Positions 43,967-55,615 of a stretch of 64,000 bases of DNA are shown here, piece after piece. The position numbers and the translations under genes were made by a program. How positions within the stretch are numbered: position 1 is the stretch's first letter; each line of letters opens with the position of its first letter. Source of the DNA: Paracyclopina nana (taxonomy: Eukaryota > Arthropoda > Copepoda > Cyclopoida > Cyclopettidae); assembly GCA_019096065.1 (NCBI GenBank), contig JAGUCH010000007.1:1696501-1760500 (forward strand), written 5' to 3'. The notes under the pieces are model-generated. The model was not told the origin of the DNA, ran no database searches, and saw only the letters and a program-made list of their open reading frames with translations.

Positions 43967-45245
43967 TGACATTTAAAAAAGCTACTAATTGTGATATTCC
44001 AGATTTACGTGCACTATCTCTCTCGCTCTCGTAAGCGTCGGTAACAAAAACAACAAACATTTTCTGTACACTATACTTTACTACAACCATTTGCGACCCT
44101 TAGCCGAACAACTATTGTACTCTATGCCCTCCTCTCTCTGTGCTGATCAGTTGCCACTAAACTCCGTGTGATTTCAGATGTTGAAGAGTGAACTACTCTA
44201 CTTTGGCCTCACAACCACGACCTCAACTGGGAACTAACTACCTTTTGCCCAGTTGATCTTTGGTGTTGCAGCTCTCGGTCGGACAAGACAAATTATGCCC
44301 GAAAGAGCCTTGGTAGGTGTCGAAAAAGGTGGCCCCAAAAAAACAATGCCTGACCTCCACCGAAAAACAAGCTCAGTATTATTAGTTTTTTCAAACTCTC
44401 TGCACACGTGGCGTCACTTTGACCCAAAAGTGATCTGTTTTTCAGCGTGGGGGTCAGATGGCGGGAAAAAGAGAATGGAAAAAAAGATAATGCCCTCCCA
44501 TGATTCTCCCAATTATTGAGTTTGGCCAGGTGATAGTAATCCAGTCTACTTACAGAGAGAAATCCATATCCAGCAGGTGGCTTTGGATCCACTCAGAGCG
44601 GAAACTCTTGTAAAAGCAGGAAGACTGGTTTCACGCACACACTCCATGGTGGGTATTTTCCCCGTGTGTATCGGGCGAGTGCCCCGATATGCCTGGCTGA
44701 CTTGCAACCCCATATTATACTTGATGTTTGCTCTGACTTTCAGGCTTTAAAGTCAAGAAGTTTGTCTCTCTCTGTCTGCTGCGTACGGAAGGCACTATAA
44801 AGAATATCAGGAAAAACAAACGCGATATTTTTACCCACATTTTTAGGCTAAAGGGTCTCGATGTGTAACATGTGTAAAAATAACCTTTTATTTATGAAAA
44901 GTGTTGAAAATTGTAACCGTGTTGCGGCAGTCACGAAACAGAAACGTTATTCTCAACAAAAATAAACCTACTTCAACTTGGATCACTACTCTTTTTAGTT
45001 CTCTGTGTAATTCCCAGAAATACATCTGGGGAGAATAATCGAGCTTCTTCCAAAGGCTGATGTTTATACGACTTGGCTTCTTCTGGGACCTTGGGGACGG
45101 ACAAAGTCGGCCTATTTACTGCTCCCCATATCAAGTTTCTCTTCAAAATTCTCGTCTTTGTTGCCAGTTGAAAAGTGTCATCGACTTGGCTCACTTCAAT
45201 CATTCATCTTTGAAGTTCCAGTGATCTTTCTTGCGAGGCTCCATC
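43967..45245. other. Long gap between the bZIP and M13 peptidase genes
   Basis: About 1.28 kb. The left part is probably a long bZIP 3' UTR. Short ORFs on both strands show no family features. No RNA gene or repeat recognised. Confidence 0.45.
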
Positions 45246-48200
45246 ATGGCCTCCGAGGCCCGTCGGATTCCGACACCTGCTTTCTTAAGGTTCGATTTAA
45301 CTATCATATGATTGATTAGGTTATCATTGTGCCTGTCATAGGATACCTACTGTCAGTAAATACAACTTGGTACTGAGCCTGCTATTATTGGCCTGCGTGA
45401 TATCCGGATTCCTGTACGTGAAATTGATCAAAGGGGCGAAAGGGTTTCAGGAGGATAGCCTTGAATTCCAGACTATGCATAAAGGTACCAAAAGAGATGT
45501 CAATTGAATTTCTTTGAATCTGGATTTTTTTGCAGGCCCTGATGATGCCACCGATCTGGAGCAACGGCTGAAGAAAGCCGATTTATTCATAAGTGATTTC
45601 GTGCCCACTGAGTACACTGGGTATATTCCGTATAAGAAAGGTGCATATAAAGGACATAAGGTTCAAAAACGAGCTCTGCTCGTTGAACCGGAGGACGCAA
45701 ATAAAATAATGGCGAATGAGGAGCTCAAAAAATTGGAGCAGGAATCAACGACAACCTCCTCTTCAACTACGACGACCACGGCAACAACAATGATTGCATC
45801 GACGACGACAACTGAAAAATCCCTTGAGGAGGTGTTCAAGGAGCAGCTCAAATTGCTGGATTCGTACAGCTCGGTCGACCCTCATTTGATCAAGATGCTC
45901 AATGAAACCATCACGTCGGGCACCAAAGACGAGATGCTCAATCTGATGATGAGCGTCGTCAATAAGCTGAAGAGGCAAGCGGAAACTTCCACGCAGTCGA
46001 CTTCAACAACGACTGTGAGCAATTCCGAAAATGAAATCGAAACCATGATGAAACCCAAGACAAAGTGCTCCAACATTGAGGGATACAAAATCATGCCGGA
46101 AGATGACATGCAAACTGTCCGGCTTAAACAGGGTACCGTTTTCCCTCTAATCTTTATATTGTTTGCTCAGTCGAAAGATATGGCTTCTTTAAAATTAACC
46201 GAGATTTTAAGATGGGCATCTCGTTTATCGACTCTCATTTGCAGAACAAAAAGTTGTTTTTCACACAAGCCGCAAAGCTTACAATGTTACGTAACGCAAT
46301 GATGCACGAGCTCAACTGCTCACGTTGCTTGCCTCTCCATAAAAAATGTATTTTGTAATAAAATGTATTTAGGTTCCATGATGAAATGCTTCATGGACGA
46401 AACTGTGGATCCGTGCGAAAAGTTTTACGATTATGCTTGCGGAAATTGGAACGCGTACCATCCCATCCCCAAAGACAGAGGTGGCTACGACACCTTTGAA
46501 ATACTGAGAGAGGACCTAGATGCCAAGCTCATTTCCATGCTGGAGGAGACCATCACCGAGGCCGACAACAACGCCACAGCAGCGGTGAAAATCCTCTATT
46601 CGTCCTGCATGAACACAAGTAAGTTAATCTAACTTCGTATATAATGGCCTAATCAATGAACCTTCAACTTGACGCAGACGTCATCGAGTCGAGGAAGGAA
46701 GCTCCATTGCTGAATTTGCTCAGCAAGTTCGGTGGTTGGCCGGTGCTGATGGGAGATCAATGGTCCGCCGACGATTTCGACTGGCAAAAAACGATAGCAA
46801 CTTTGCGGCAGTACAACAACGACATTCTCGTTGCCGTCTGGGTGGGCCCAGATGGCAAGGATTCCGATGACTACATTGTTCAAGTAAGTGCACTCCTTCA
46901 TGTAAATTGTCGATTGATCTGGCGGAAAAACAACAAGATCTTGAAGTACAACTTTTGGGGATTTTGCGCACTTTTGCGCTTACGCTTTGGCGGAAAAAGC
47001 GCTCATTGTTTACGCGGCAGTTTTATCGACCAATTAAAAAACTTGAAATTTAATTGGTTTGACGGAAAAGGCGCTTAATGTTTACGAACAGCAATTACCT
47101 AACAAAAATTCGTCAAATGGGAGGGGTGTGACTTCTGTCAGTTCCGTGTTACGAAAAAAGCGTTCATTTGCCTTTTTAGTTTGATCAGAGCGATTTGCTG
47201 CTACCGAGTGCAGAATACTACCAGCTCGGCTTCAACCACCCCATCATTCAATCTTACTTCAACGTGCTCATGAACGTTGCCACGCTCTTGGGGGCCGATC
47301 CCATTACCTCCAAAAAGGAAATGAAGGACCTCATCGAATTCGAAATGAACCTCGCCTCGGTAAGCATATTTTTTTAAGGAAGTCCTCATGTCATTCGCAA
47401 CCCCATTTTTTTCATGCCACGCAGATCATGATTCCGCCGCATGAGCGACGAAATTACTCCGAAATCTACCGCAAAGTCGAGCTTGGCTCGCTCATGAATG
47501 AAGTGTCGGACTTTGACTTTGCCAGCTACTTGAAAGTGCTCTTGCCACGGCCATTGAACAACGACGAGAGCGTGGTCATGTACGCGTTGCCCTATTACAA
47601 AAGGCTGACCAACTTGATCGACATGACCCCCAAGCGCATTGTGGCCAATTACATCATGTGGCGATTCATTCGCCATCGGATCAACAATTTGGACAAGCGA
47701 TTTCAGAAGGCTCAACAGGAGCTCTATCGCAGCCTTTACGGCCGCGAGGAGACGCCGCCGCGGTGGAAGTTTTGCGTGGCCTACGGCAACGGCAACCTCG
47801 GCAATTCCGTGGGAGCGTTGTTCGTCAAGAAATACTTTGACGAAAGAAGCAAGGCAGATGTAAGGCGCTACATAGCATCAATTGCGCATTGACCTATGAA
47901 CGCTTTTGCCATCATCTCTGTTTTGCAGATGGAAGTGCTGACTGATCTGGTGCAATCCAAATTCCGCGATTTGGTCGTTCAAGGCTCGTGGCTGTCGGAG
48001 AAAACGAAAAAGCTCGCCGAGGAGAAAATCAAAGCCATCATTCACAACATCGGCTACCCCGACTCGATCCTGGACGAGAACGTGCTGCAAGCCGAAGTGG
48101 AAGGCCTGAACTACAAGGACGATGAGTTTTTCGAAAACGTGCTCAAGAACTTGAAATGGAGGACGGATCAAGAAATGGGCCGATTGGACGAACGCGTTAA

Positions 48201-49038
48201 TCGCACGTTGTGGACCGCAACGCCAGCGGTCGTTAATGCATACTACTCTAGAAACCGAAACCAAATCAGTGAGTGTAGCTTTACGCAATTTCATTTTTTT
48301 GCACAAAAAATGCGTGGTTTTTCTTTCACAGTGTTTCCCGCGGGCATTTTGCAACCACCATTCTACCATAAGCTGTTTCCCAAAAGCTTGAATTATGGAG
48401 GGATTGGGGTTGTGATTGGCCACGAAATCACGCATGGATTTGATGACAAGGGTCGCCAGTTTGACCACGTGGGCAACATCAACCAATGGTGGGATCACGA
48501 GTCATCTCAGAGGTTCCACACAAAAGCTCAGTGCATCATTGACCAGTACAACGGCTTCAAAGTGGACGAAGTTGGCATCTACCTCAATGGACTGAACACG
48601 CAGGGCGAAAATATTGCGGACAATGGAGGAATCAAGCAGTCCTATTACGTAAGAGAAAAAAGTATATGATTTTCGTGCTCCTAATTTGAATGGATTGTCA
48701 GGCATACAAAAAATGGCTGCAAACAAGTGAAATTGCTGCGGAAGAGTCATTACCAGGGCTGGAGCATTTGACCCATGACCAGCTATTTTTCCTTAATTTT
48801 GCTCAAGTCTGGTGTGGATCAACCAGGCCTGAAGCTCTGAGAAGTAAACTTAAGACTGCCGTCCATGCACCTGGAAAATACAGGTATCCTCATTATTTAT
48901 TCTTATATTGTACAAATATTAAAGCAATGCCTTTTCAGGGTGCTTGGAACTCTGTCAAATTCCGAGGAATTTTCAAAAGCTTTTAATTGTCCGGTGGGCA
49001 GTAAAATGAATCCAAGTAATAAATGCTCTATTTGGTAG
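45246..49038 (+). CDS. Neprilysin/endothelin-converting-enzyme-like M13 zinc metallopeptidase
   Basis: Type II membrane peptidase that cleaves small signalling peptides outside the cell. The model starts [15 protein letters not shown]; one TM helix follows ([17 protein letters not shown]), then an unusual Thr/Ser-rich stalk ([14 protein letters not shown]). The M13 N domain begins [32 protein letters not shown] is the substrate-backbone motif. The zinc site is [12 protein letters not shown] (HExxH), with the third ligand in GENIADNGG. The C-terminus is NPSNKCSIW, the family's CxxW ending. About eleven exons join in phase; the first donor (GTTCGA) is poor, so the very N-terminus is less certain. 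AATAAA at about 49096 fits the 3' end. All catalytic residues are present. Confidence 0.92.
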
Positions 49039-49444
49039 CCGCTTTTATATTTCCACAATGTACTTCAATCTTGAGAGAAAGAAACAGAACGAACAATAAA
49101 CTGGTTATTTATTGCCTAGCTAGCACTTGCATCAGATCATTGCTGCTCTTCAGTACTGAATTTCCTCTCTATATGGAAGCATTCACTAATTTTCAGGAGT
49201 ATTTTGTAAAAATAACCATTTTGCTCGAATGCTGGTAAAGCCGTACTTAGGTATATGTTACAATTTGTTAAAAGCATCCAAAAGTGGTTTTTTTAAAAAG
49301 CATTCCGGAATAAAAACAATTTTAGCGAAGTCGGAATGAAGATAGGTGAGGTCAGTTAGTTTTTTCTCCACTTTAATTCTTGCCGTTAATTACATAGAGA
49401 AATGAATAAATATGATTATTAGAAACAGTCATTCACAGATTATT
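49039..49444. other. Convergent 3' flanks
   Basis: About 400 bp between the M13 peptidase stop and the first receptor-like gene's stop. AT-rich, no other feature. Confidence 0.5.
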
Positions 49445-50410
49445 TTAGCTATTGACATCTTCCAAAGGGCCATGGAATTGTAAACCAGACGGAGGTATAA
49501 CCGGTCTGATTGCATTCTTCTTGTGCTGAGATATCACTGTAAACCGAAGAATCAATGGCAGGTGAAAAATACTGACCAAATTACCAATGATATCAAAAGC
49601 AACATATTCCAAGCCATTCAAAGTGTGTATCAGAACATAGCAACATAATACAATGACAACAAGAGTAAAAGATATGATTGTTGACGTAACTGGAACAGTG
49701 TCTTTTAAAAGGTCTTTTGAAGATGATCTTGCTGGAATGTGATTGGAGGTTGACCAAGCTTCCATTCTCATCGGCTCTCTCCTATTTTGTTCCCTCACAA
49801 AGTTCACCAATCGAACGTCATAAATAATGGATATCAAAGGAGGCCAAAGGTAAATGATAACAACCGCATACTTCATGAATGGATATTTTTTGGTGCCAGA
49901 GCAACTCGCCACATATGGCGAAAAGTGAAGCCCCTTGAAGGCTCCTAAAGCGCCAACTAAGGTCCAATATGCTGAGTACATGGCAATGGATCGGAGAAAG
50001 TACTTTCGAATTTTGGCATGGTCTACAATTTGATTTCTTCCAGTTTGATTAGCCATGTAAAAGCGTATAATGGCTAGCTGCATGCTAAGAAATGCGCTTA
50101 GGGCAAATCTTATCGGAATAGCTGTCAACATTAAAGTACAGGTTGCATTTGAGTGGTACGCTTGCCACTTGAGGATAACAAATCCCAAAACCTGCAGTGC
50201 CATTGTCGTTAGATTCAAGAGACCTTCCACCAATAAGACTTTTTTGACGTGATCCGATACTTTCAGCTTGTATTTTATGTAAATTATGCTCAAAAGAGTT
50301 ATGGGAAACCCTACAAAGCCAATCATTGGCATACTCACAAAATCAGGAGCTTGTACAAAGCTTGAGTTGGCCATTGCTTTTACTGATGCTTCTAAACTAC
50401 GAGTGAACAT
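49445..50410 (-). CDS. Orphan seven-transmembrane receptor-like protein, paralog A
   Basis: Single-exon ORF of 321 residues with seven hydrophobic segments by eye. TM1 is around FVSMPMIGFVGFPITLLSII, TM3 around RFALSAFLSMQLAIIRFYMA, TM5 around YAVVIIYLWPPLISIIYDV, and TM7 around YVAFDIIGNLVSIFHLPLIL. N-glycosylation sequons lie in the N-terminus (NSS) and first loop (NAT). Cys residues before TM3 and in the second extracellular loop (VASCSGTK) could form the usual disulfide. DRY and NPxxY motifs of rhodopsin-like receptors are missing. The third cytoplasmic loop, REQNRREPMRMEAWSTSNHI, is nearly identical in paralog B. Ligand and class are unknown; a lineage-specific chemoreceptor-like or GPCR-like family is possible. 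Confidence 0.75.
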   Translation of the reverse strand: MFTRSLEASVKAMANSSFVQAPDFVSMPMIGFVGFPITLLSIIYIKYKLKVSDHVKKVLLVEGLLNLTTMALQVLGFVILKWQAYHSNATCTLMLTAIPIRFALSAFLSMQLAIIRFYMANQTGRNQIVDHAKIRKYFLRSIAMYSAYWTLVGALGAFKGLHFSPYVASCSGTKKYPFMKYAVVIIYLWPPLISIIYDVRLVNFVREQNRREPMRMEAWSTSNHIPARSSSKDLLKDTVPVTSTIISFTLVVIVLCCYVLIHTLNGLEYVAFDIIGNLVSIFHLPLILRFTVISQHKKNAIRPVIPPSGLQFHGPLEDVNS

Positions 50411-51157
50411 TAGTGGCTGGCAACTGGAGAGAGAGAGGTTGAAGAGCTCTCTAAGCTAAGCTTTGGTGACATTAATTAACAACCTCTTCCTCGCTATGAG
50501 GAAAAACCTGATTTAAAGGCTCAAACCGTTTTTACTCAAAGATATGTTTTATTCTGGAATAAACCTTTTTAATAATCAACGAATCAACTTTTATGACTCA
50601 GTTGATACTTTTATATTTAGTTTTTAGCAATGGCTCTCAGTACGGAAGATACATATTTTTAGTCTGTTCTCAAATGGCCAGAAAAGCTAAAAACTTATTC
50701 TCATACTTGCCTAACAGTATTTTAAGGATTTTTAAGCTTGCAAGTACAGTTGCTGCATTAGAGCTTTTTGTTGACCCAATTTTGTCATGGCACTTAGCAA
50801 ACTAAAATATGCTATAATTAAGAGCCAAATATAACATGTGTGAAATTCCCTCATGACTTTGGCCCATCATTTTAAAAGTTATTTGAATAGGGAGTCGAAT
50901 CGTATTTTTATACAGGCTGAGTACATAGGTTACATCCAAATTAAAGCCCATAAACCAGTCATTTTGCCATTTTTTCTAATTCAAAGCAAAAATATACGGC
51001 CAGTTTCAACATATCGTAAGTTTCCCCAAGCATCCATATTAGATTTATCCTTTCTTAGTAATATGTATTTTAAAAAATTCGACAAAAATAGAATTTTTAA
51101 GTAGACTTTCTTTATTGAAGCATTGCAGTATTTTATTGAACATATTTTTGGGAAAGA
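50411..51157. other. Intergenic between the receptor-like paralogs
   Basis: About 0.75 kb, AT-rich. It is upstream of paralog A and downstream of paralog B. No gene seen. Confidence 0.5.
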
Positions 51158-52093
51158 TTACTCATCCAATGGATCATGATATTGTAAAGATGAGGGTGGA
51201 GCAACTGGATGAACTACATTTTTCTTGTGTTGCGATTTCACTGTAAAACGTAAAATCAATGGGAGGTGAAGTAGGCTGACTGTGTTTCCAAGAATGTCAA
51301 ATGCTACATATTCAAAGCCATTCAAAAAGTTGGCAATGGACCAGCTAATAAGGGCAACAACTATGATTAAAAATGATATTAGTGTTGAAGTTACGGGTAC
51401 AGTATCCTTTAAGGGGTCTTTTGAGGATGATCTTGTTGGAATGTGATTGGAGGTTGACCAAGCTTCCATTCTCATCGGCTCTCTCCTATTTTGTTCCCTC
51501 ACAAAAAATACCAGCTGTACGTCATTGAGTATCGAGATCAAAAGAGGCGCAAGGTAAATAGCAAAGAAAATGAACTTCATAGCAGGATGTTTTGGTGTTC
51601 CAGCGCAGCTTGACACATATGTGGCAAAATGAAGTCCAAAAATGGCCCCTAGAGCAGTGACCACAATCCAGAATATTGAGAACACCAAAATGGATCGTAT
51701 GAAGTACTTTCTAATTTTGGCATTGTCGACAAGTCGATTTTTGCCAGTTTGATTAGCCATGTAGAAACGTATAACAGCGAGCTGCATGTTCAGAAATGTC
51801 ATCAAGGAAAATCTGGCTGGAATGGTCACAAGCACGAATGTGCAGGTTACATTTGAGTGGTGCTTTTGCCACTTGAGCAAAATGTAGCCGATGACTTGAC
51901 AAGCCATAGTTGAAATATTCGCTAAGCCTTCTGTCAGCAAGACTCTCTTGATGTGATCCGATACTTTCAGCCTTGTTTTTATGTACCCAATGCTGAGTAC
52001 AGTTAGCGGCAACCCAACACAGCCAATAATCAAGATGCTCACATAATCAGGGCCCTGGACAAAACCTGATGGTGCCATGACTTGTCCTGACAT
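51158..52093 (-). CDS. Orphan seven-transmembrane receptor-like protein, paralog B
   Basis: Single-exon ORF of 311 residues, tandem paralog of the gene at 49.4 kb on the same strand. The seven hydrophobic segments line up one to one (for example VSILIIGCVGLPLTVLSIGY for TM1 and YVAFDILGNTVSLLHLPLIL for TM7). Sequons NVT and NQT and the loop Cys (VSSCAGTP) are kept. Most of the protein differs at many positions, but the third cytoplasmic loop (REQNRREPMRMEAWSTSNHI) is the same. Being intronless and tandem suggests local duplication. Function unknown. Confidence 0.75.
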   Translation of the reverse strand: MSGQVMAPSGFVQGPDYVSILIIGCVGLPLTVLSIGYIKTRLKVSDHIKRVLLTEGLANISTMACQVIGYILLKWQKHHSNVTCTFVLVTIPARFSLMTFLNMQLAVIRFYMANQTGKNRLVDNAKIRKYFIRSILVFSIFWIVVTALGAIFGLHFATYVSSCAGTPKHPAMKFIFFAIYLAPLLISILNDVQLVFFVREQNRREPMRMEAWSTSNHIPTRSSSKDPLKDTVPVTSTLISFLIIVVALISWSIANFLNGFEYVAFDILGNTVSLLHLPLILRFTVKSQHKKNVVHPVAPPSSLQYHDPLDE

Positions 52094-52580
52094 CTAGTTC
52101 TGGATAAATGGCACTATATTCATGTGTACCAGCAAAACCATGGTAACCAATGACTATAAACACTGGGATCTAGCTAGTTATAAGCAGGATGCAAAACATG
52201 CTATGCCAGCTTTAGTAAGTCAATTAGCCTAATTGCCTTGTAACAAAAAGATTCAATTGTATTGAAACAAGTTCAAATAAAAAGCACTACAAATCTTTTG
52301 TCCATTGTGATCACAGCCCGACCAGCCAATGCAATTTCCCTCTCAGAAACACCCCCATTACTGCATTGGCTTTCAGGCCTGAATTTTCTGGTGGGGTGGC
52401 GTGTTCAGGCAAGTGTCCAAGTTTTCCCTGCACATGAAATCAGCGTCGATGTCCTTAGTTTCACTCGGTATCCTTCAGAGATTGGAAAGCTTGCTTCAGC
52501 ACACTTTGCTACACAGTCACACATCACACACATTTTACACTCTCCTATAGTTTTAAGATAAGGCAGTGGTGATTTAGAAA
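52094..52580. other. Promoter region of the myofilin-like gene
   Basis: About 490 bp, divergent from receptor-like paralog B. It is likely to hold both promoters. No ORF supported. Confidence 0.5.
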
Positions 52581-53507
52581 ATGGTTGACAGCATTGCAGA
52601 GTCTGCCAGAAGGGCATCAGCTGGCACCTGGAGGAAACCCAGGGTCAGGATTTATGACTACAATCAGGTATAGCCCCACAAAAATATTGCAATGATGTCA
52701 TTTTCTAATGAAAATGCTTTCAGGACATTGGAAGCAACTACTACCAACCCATGATCAAGTACATCCATGACAAGGATATATATGGGCCTTTTATGGACAG
52801 GAAGGCCATCGAGATGCCAGAGAGGGCTGAGGTTGGCTCCAATAAGTACTCAAACATGTGAGTTGCAACTCTTGTAGCTTTGACCTTTAAGGAAAATTCT
52901 CTGGAGAGCAGCCAACATTTTTTGTCATGTCAATTTGAGCAACTTTCTGTGTGTATTGTAGCTGATTCTTTATTTTTGCTTACTCACACAAAAAAAAAAC
53001 AGGCGGTACAATGACAAATCTTCAGCCAACATGGATCTCGATGACTTTCTCGTCAAAGCTTATGCCAAGCAAATCAAAGAGTTGAACTCCTCCACAGGTA
53101 AGACCATTTGCCTACCCTGAAGTAACTATACACTAACTATATTTATTGTACTCAACCAGATTTAAAGATCCACTTTTTTGGGCTTTAAAAAGTATTAAAA
53201 AAATCTGCTGCACATAAAAAAGCTTCTTTTTGGCCATCATCATGGGGCAATTCTTGTTAAATTTTTGTGGAAAAAAACTGCTACACATCTGGATCAAGCT
53301 CCTTAAAAAAGATATCAAATAAAACTCTGTGTTATGACATGTGTTTTTTCAGCCAAAGCGCAGTGTGAAATTTTGCGCCATTCTCGCGATAATACCCTGA
53401 TTGGACCTCCTCCACCCGTAACAATGCTCAGAAATCATTACACTCGAGAAGTTAAACGCATCAACGATGCCCGGAAAAACTACCATGATTACTACACCTT
53501 CTACTAA
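52581..53507 (+). CDS. Myofilin-like muscle protein, short isoform
   Basis: Exons 52581-52667, 52724-52857, 53003-53097 and 53353-53507 give 156 residues. The sequence has KPRVRIYDYNQDIGSNYYQP, KDIYGPFMDRKAIEMPERAEVG, RRYNDKSSANMDLDDFLVKA and ends KNYHDYYTFY. It is Tyr-rich and charged, with no signal peptide, helix or enzyme motif, which fits myofilin, a thick-filament protein of insect muscle. That name is tentative, from pattern memory. AATAAA at about 53519, right after the stop, supports 53353-53507 as a true last exon. Exon 3 ends in phase 1, and the acceptor at 54122 has the same phase, so a second isoform can continue into the downstream exons. Confidence 0.62.
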
Positions 53508-54121
53508 ATTCACTACAAAAAATAAAAACTTAACCCCATGTCAATCTGGCGGTGCCGCGATGTCAACAACTGACACCAGATGACGCGCAGTGTAGTAAGT
53601 CCAAATCAGATGAGAAAGGCACTGAACATTTATGTAATAATGGTGCTAATAATACCCACAATCACTCCAAAATACGGATGGAGCGTTGACAAACCTCACA
53701 AAATTGACAAAATGAGGCTGATTTTAGGATGTGCCCAAGGATGGCGCCACTCTGTCTGCTGCTTTGTTTACACTCCACCCAATTGCAAGAGTGGCGCCAT
53801 CTAGCGGGCGGTTCTAGACACTCTAGGCATTTTCTGTAGAATAGACGCTTTCTATGTTTCTTTCAACATTCCTCGATGAATTTTAGGCTCAACTATTTTG
53901 CATGCAACTTGATTGAAGTGAGTTGACTCAGAGTGCTTCCATTATTCATGAGACTACAATAATGCAAACTGCAGATAATTGGCAGAGCAAAATTTCTTTG
54001 AATATAGGAGCACCTCACTCATATCATCATAACGCCGCCAGATTGGACAAAAAATAGTAAAAAGAAAATGTAAAGTAACTTGAGGCCTTTTTTAACAACT
54101 TATTGGTTCCTTTTGTTCCAG
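53508..54121. other. Intron between alternative last exons, with CTCF-like inverted repeat
   Basis: About 610 bp downstream of the first poly(A) signal. CCAAGGATGGCGCCACTCT near 53735 and AGAGTGGCGCCATCTAG near 53789 form a 14-bp perfect inverted repeat with about 40 bp between. Each arm contains a CTCF-like core. No coding signal. Confidence 0.5.
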
Positions 54122-55418
54122 CCTCCACCCACTACATGATGATGCACAATCGCAAAAATCCAACATTTTTTAGCCAAAACGAGCTGATAGGTTCCTTTGC
54201 AAGAGCTTCTGATGCTAGGTCACACTATTTGAATCAGCTGGTAAATCAAGCATTTCGGTAATTTTGCCCAATTTTTTTTTAAAGCCCGATTTCAAAAGGC
54301 TCAAATGAGAAGGCAGGAATGCAGGGAGGATGAATTGAAAGCCTCGCAAGAGCAATATTTGGCTGAGTTGTCAGCTCAGCAAAATAATAGGCCTTCAGCT
54401 GAGGAAATTGAGTTTCTCAATTCTGAGTTTGCAAAAGATGCTCGTGCAAAGCTTTACTGGGCATACAGAACTAAAGACATGAAAGAACTCAAGGTATTTG
54501 GCATGCTCACTTAATTGTGCATCCATGAAAAGTGGAAACTTTAAATTGCATGACTTCTTCAATAAAATCAGCATTTTGCTTCTAAAAATCCTGAACAATC
54601 TTGGGAAATCTGTGAGAAACTAGCAGAGCATGTTATTTTTGCTATACCATAAAACTGCTTGATTTTCCTGATAAAATTAAACTTTTTCGTAGTGCATGGC
54701 ATAAAATGTTCTAGTTGATGATTGAGGTGCTCTTCGGTCACGTTATTGGCATGCTTCTGAAAGTATATATTTGATGACTACTATGTGTAATAGCATGCTT
54801 TTGCTTATGCGTGTGCTGCATTTTAATGACAAAGCTTTAAGATTTTCTGTCTTTTTCAGCAATGGCTCGAGTAACCATGACCCGAGCAGCAGTTTCAACC
54901 CGCCCCTCTGCACACTCCCCCCTTGACAATGTGACAACCAAATACAACCCTGTTAGGCTACTCAAAGGAGCTCCTCCTGGTCAGGTAATTCAAAATCTAC
55001 CAAATAGTTCAGAGCTGCCAGAACTGGCCACTCGGATTTACCCAAAAAAGCATCATTAAAGCCCAAATTGGCCATTTAATTGCAAACAAAAAGCCACATC
55101 TGGGCACACTTTCTTTTCCTGCCGATACTAGCGCCATCTTCTGAAGTGTGACTACTTTTGGAACTAAATCAAGAACTAGTGTGTGAAATTGAAAATTAAT
55201 GCTAATTTTTACAGGAAAGAGTTAACCACTATGCCAGTGAGCTTCAAATTACTCGCATGGCTCGTGAGAAGCAAAACAAGCGCAACAAGGATCACTTGTT
55301 TGGCATTCAGGCCTACAATGAGTTTGACTACCACCACAACTTTTTCGAGGGTGGGGTCAATCGTGACATGAAATTCTGGGAGCCCGAGCTTGTCAACAAC
55401 TATGTGAAAAAGATCTGA
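54122..55418 (+). CDS. Alternative downstream exons of the myofilin-like gene
   Basis: Candidate exons are 54122-54240 (STHYMMMHNRKNPTFF), 54299-54493 (AQMRRQECREDELKASQEQY), about 54862-54985 (MARVTMTRAAVSTRPS) and 55216-55418 (ERVNHYASELQITRMA to EPELVNNYVKKI). The first accepts phase 1, as exon 3 of the myofilin-like gene leaves. The first two join in phase across a 58-bp intron. The join from 54493 to the third is out of phase, so a hidden microexon, a separate start at the ATG 54862, or a different donor is needed. The third and fourth join in phase. Composition (Tyr, Arg, Glu, no helix) matches the short isoform. AATAAA lies at about 55508. A separate gene is the alternative. Confidence 0.55.
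55131..55144 (-). promoter_or_regulatory. CTCF-like motif in an intron
   Basis: GCGCCATCTTCTGA is the reverse complement of a partial CTCF core (AGATGGCGC retained, flank weaker). It lies between the last two candidate exons of the myofilin-like gene. Confidence 0.3.
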
Positions 55419-55615
55419 ATGCCACCAACCAGGAGTTGAAATGCTCGAATTTGACAATCACCACTCGCCACACAATATTGTAATCAATTATGCTTGCCTG
55501 CTTGCCAATAAAAAGACTTCATAAAAAATCATAAATCTGCCCTCTGTTTGTTTTGCTTCCAAAATGACATACTACACTGTATACACTTTATGCTTTAATT
55601 GATTGCATTTGAAAT

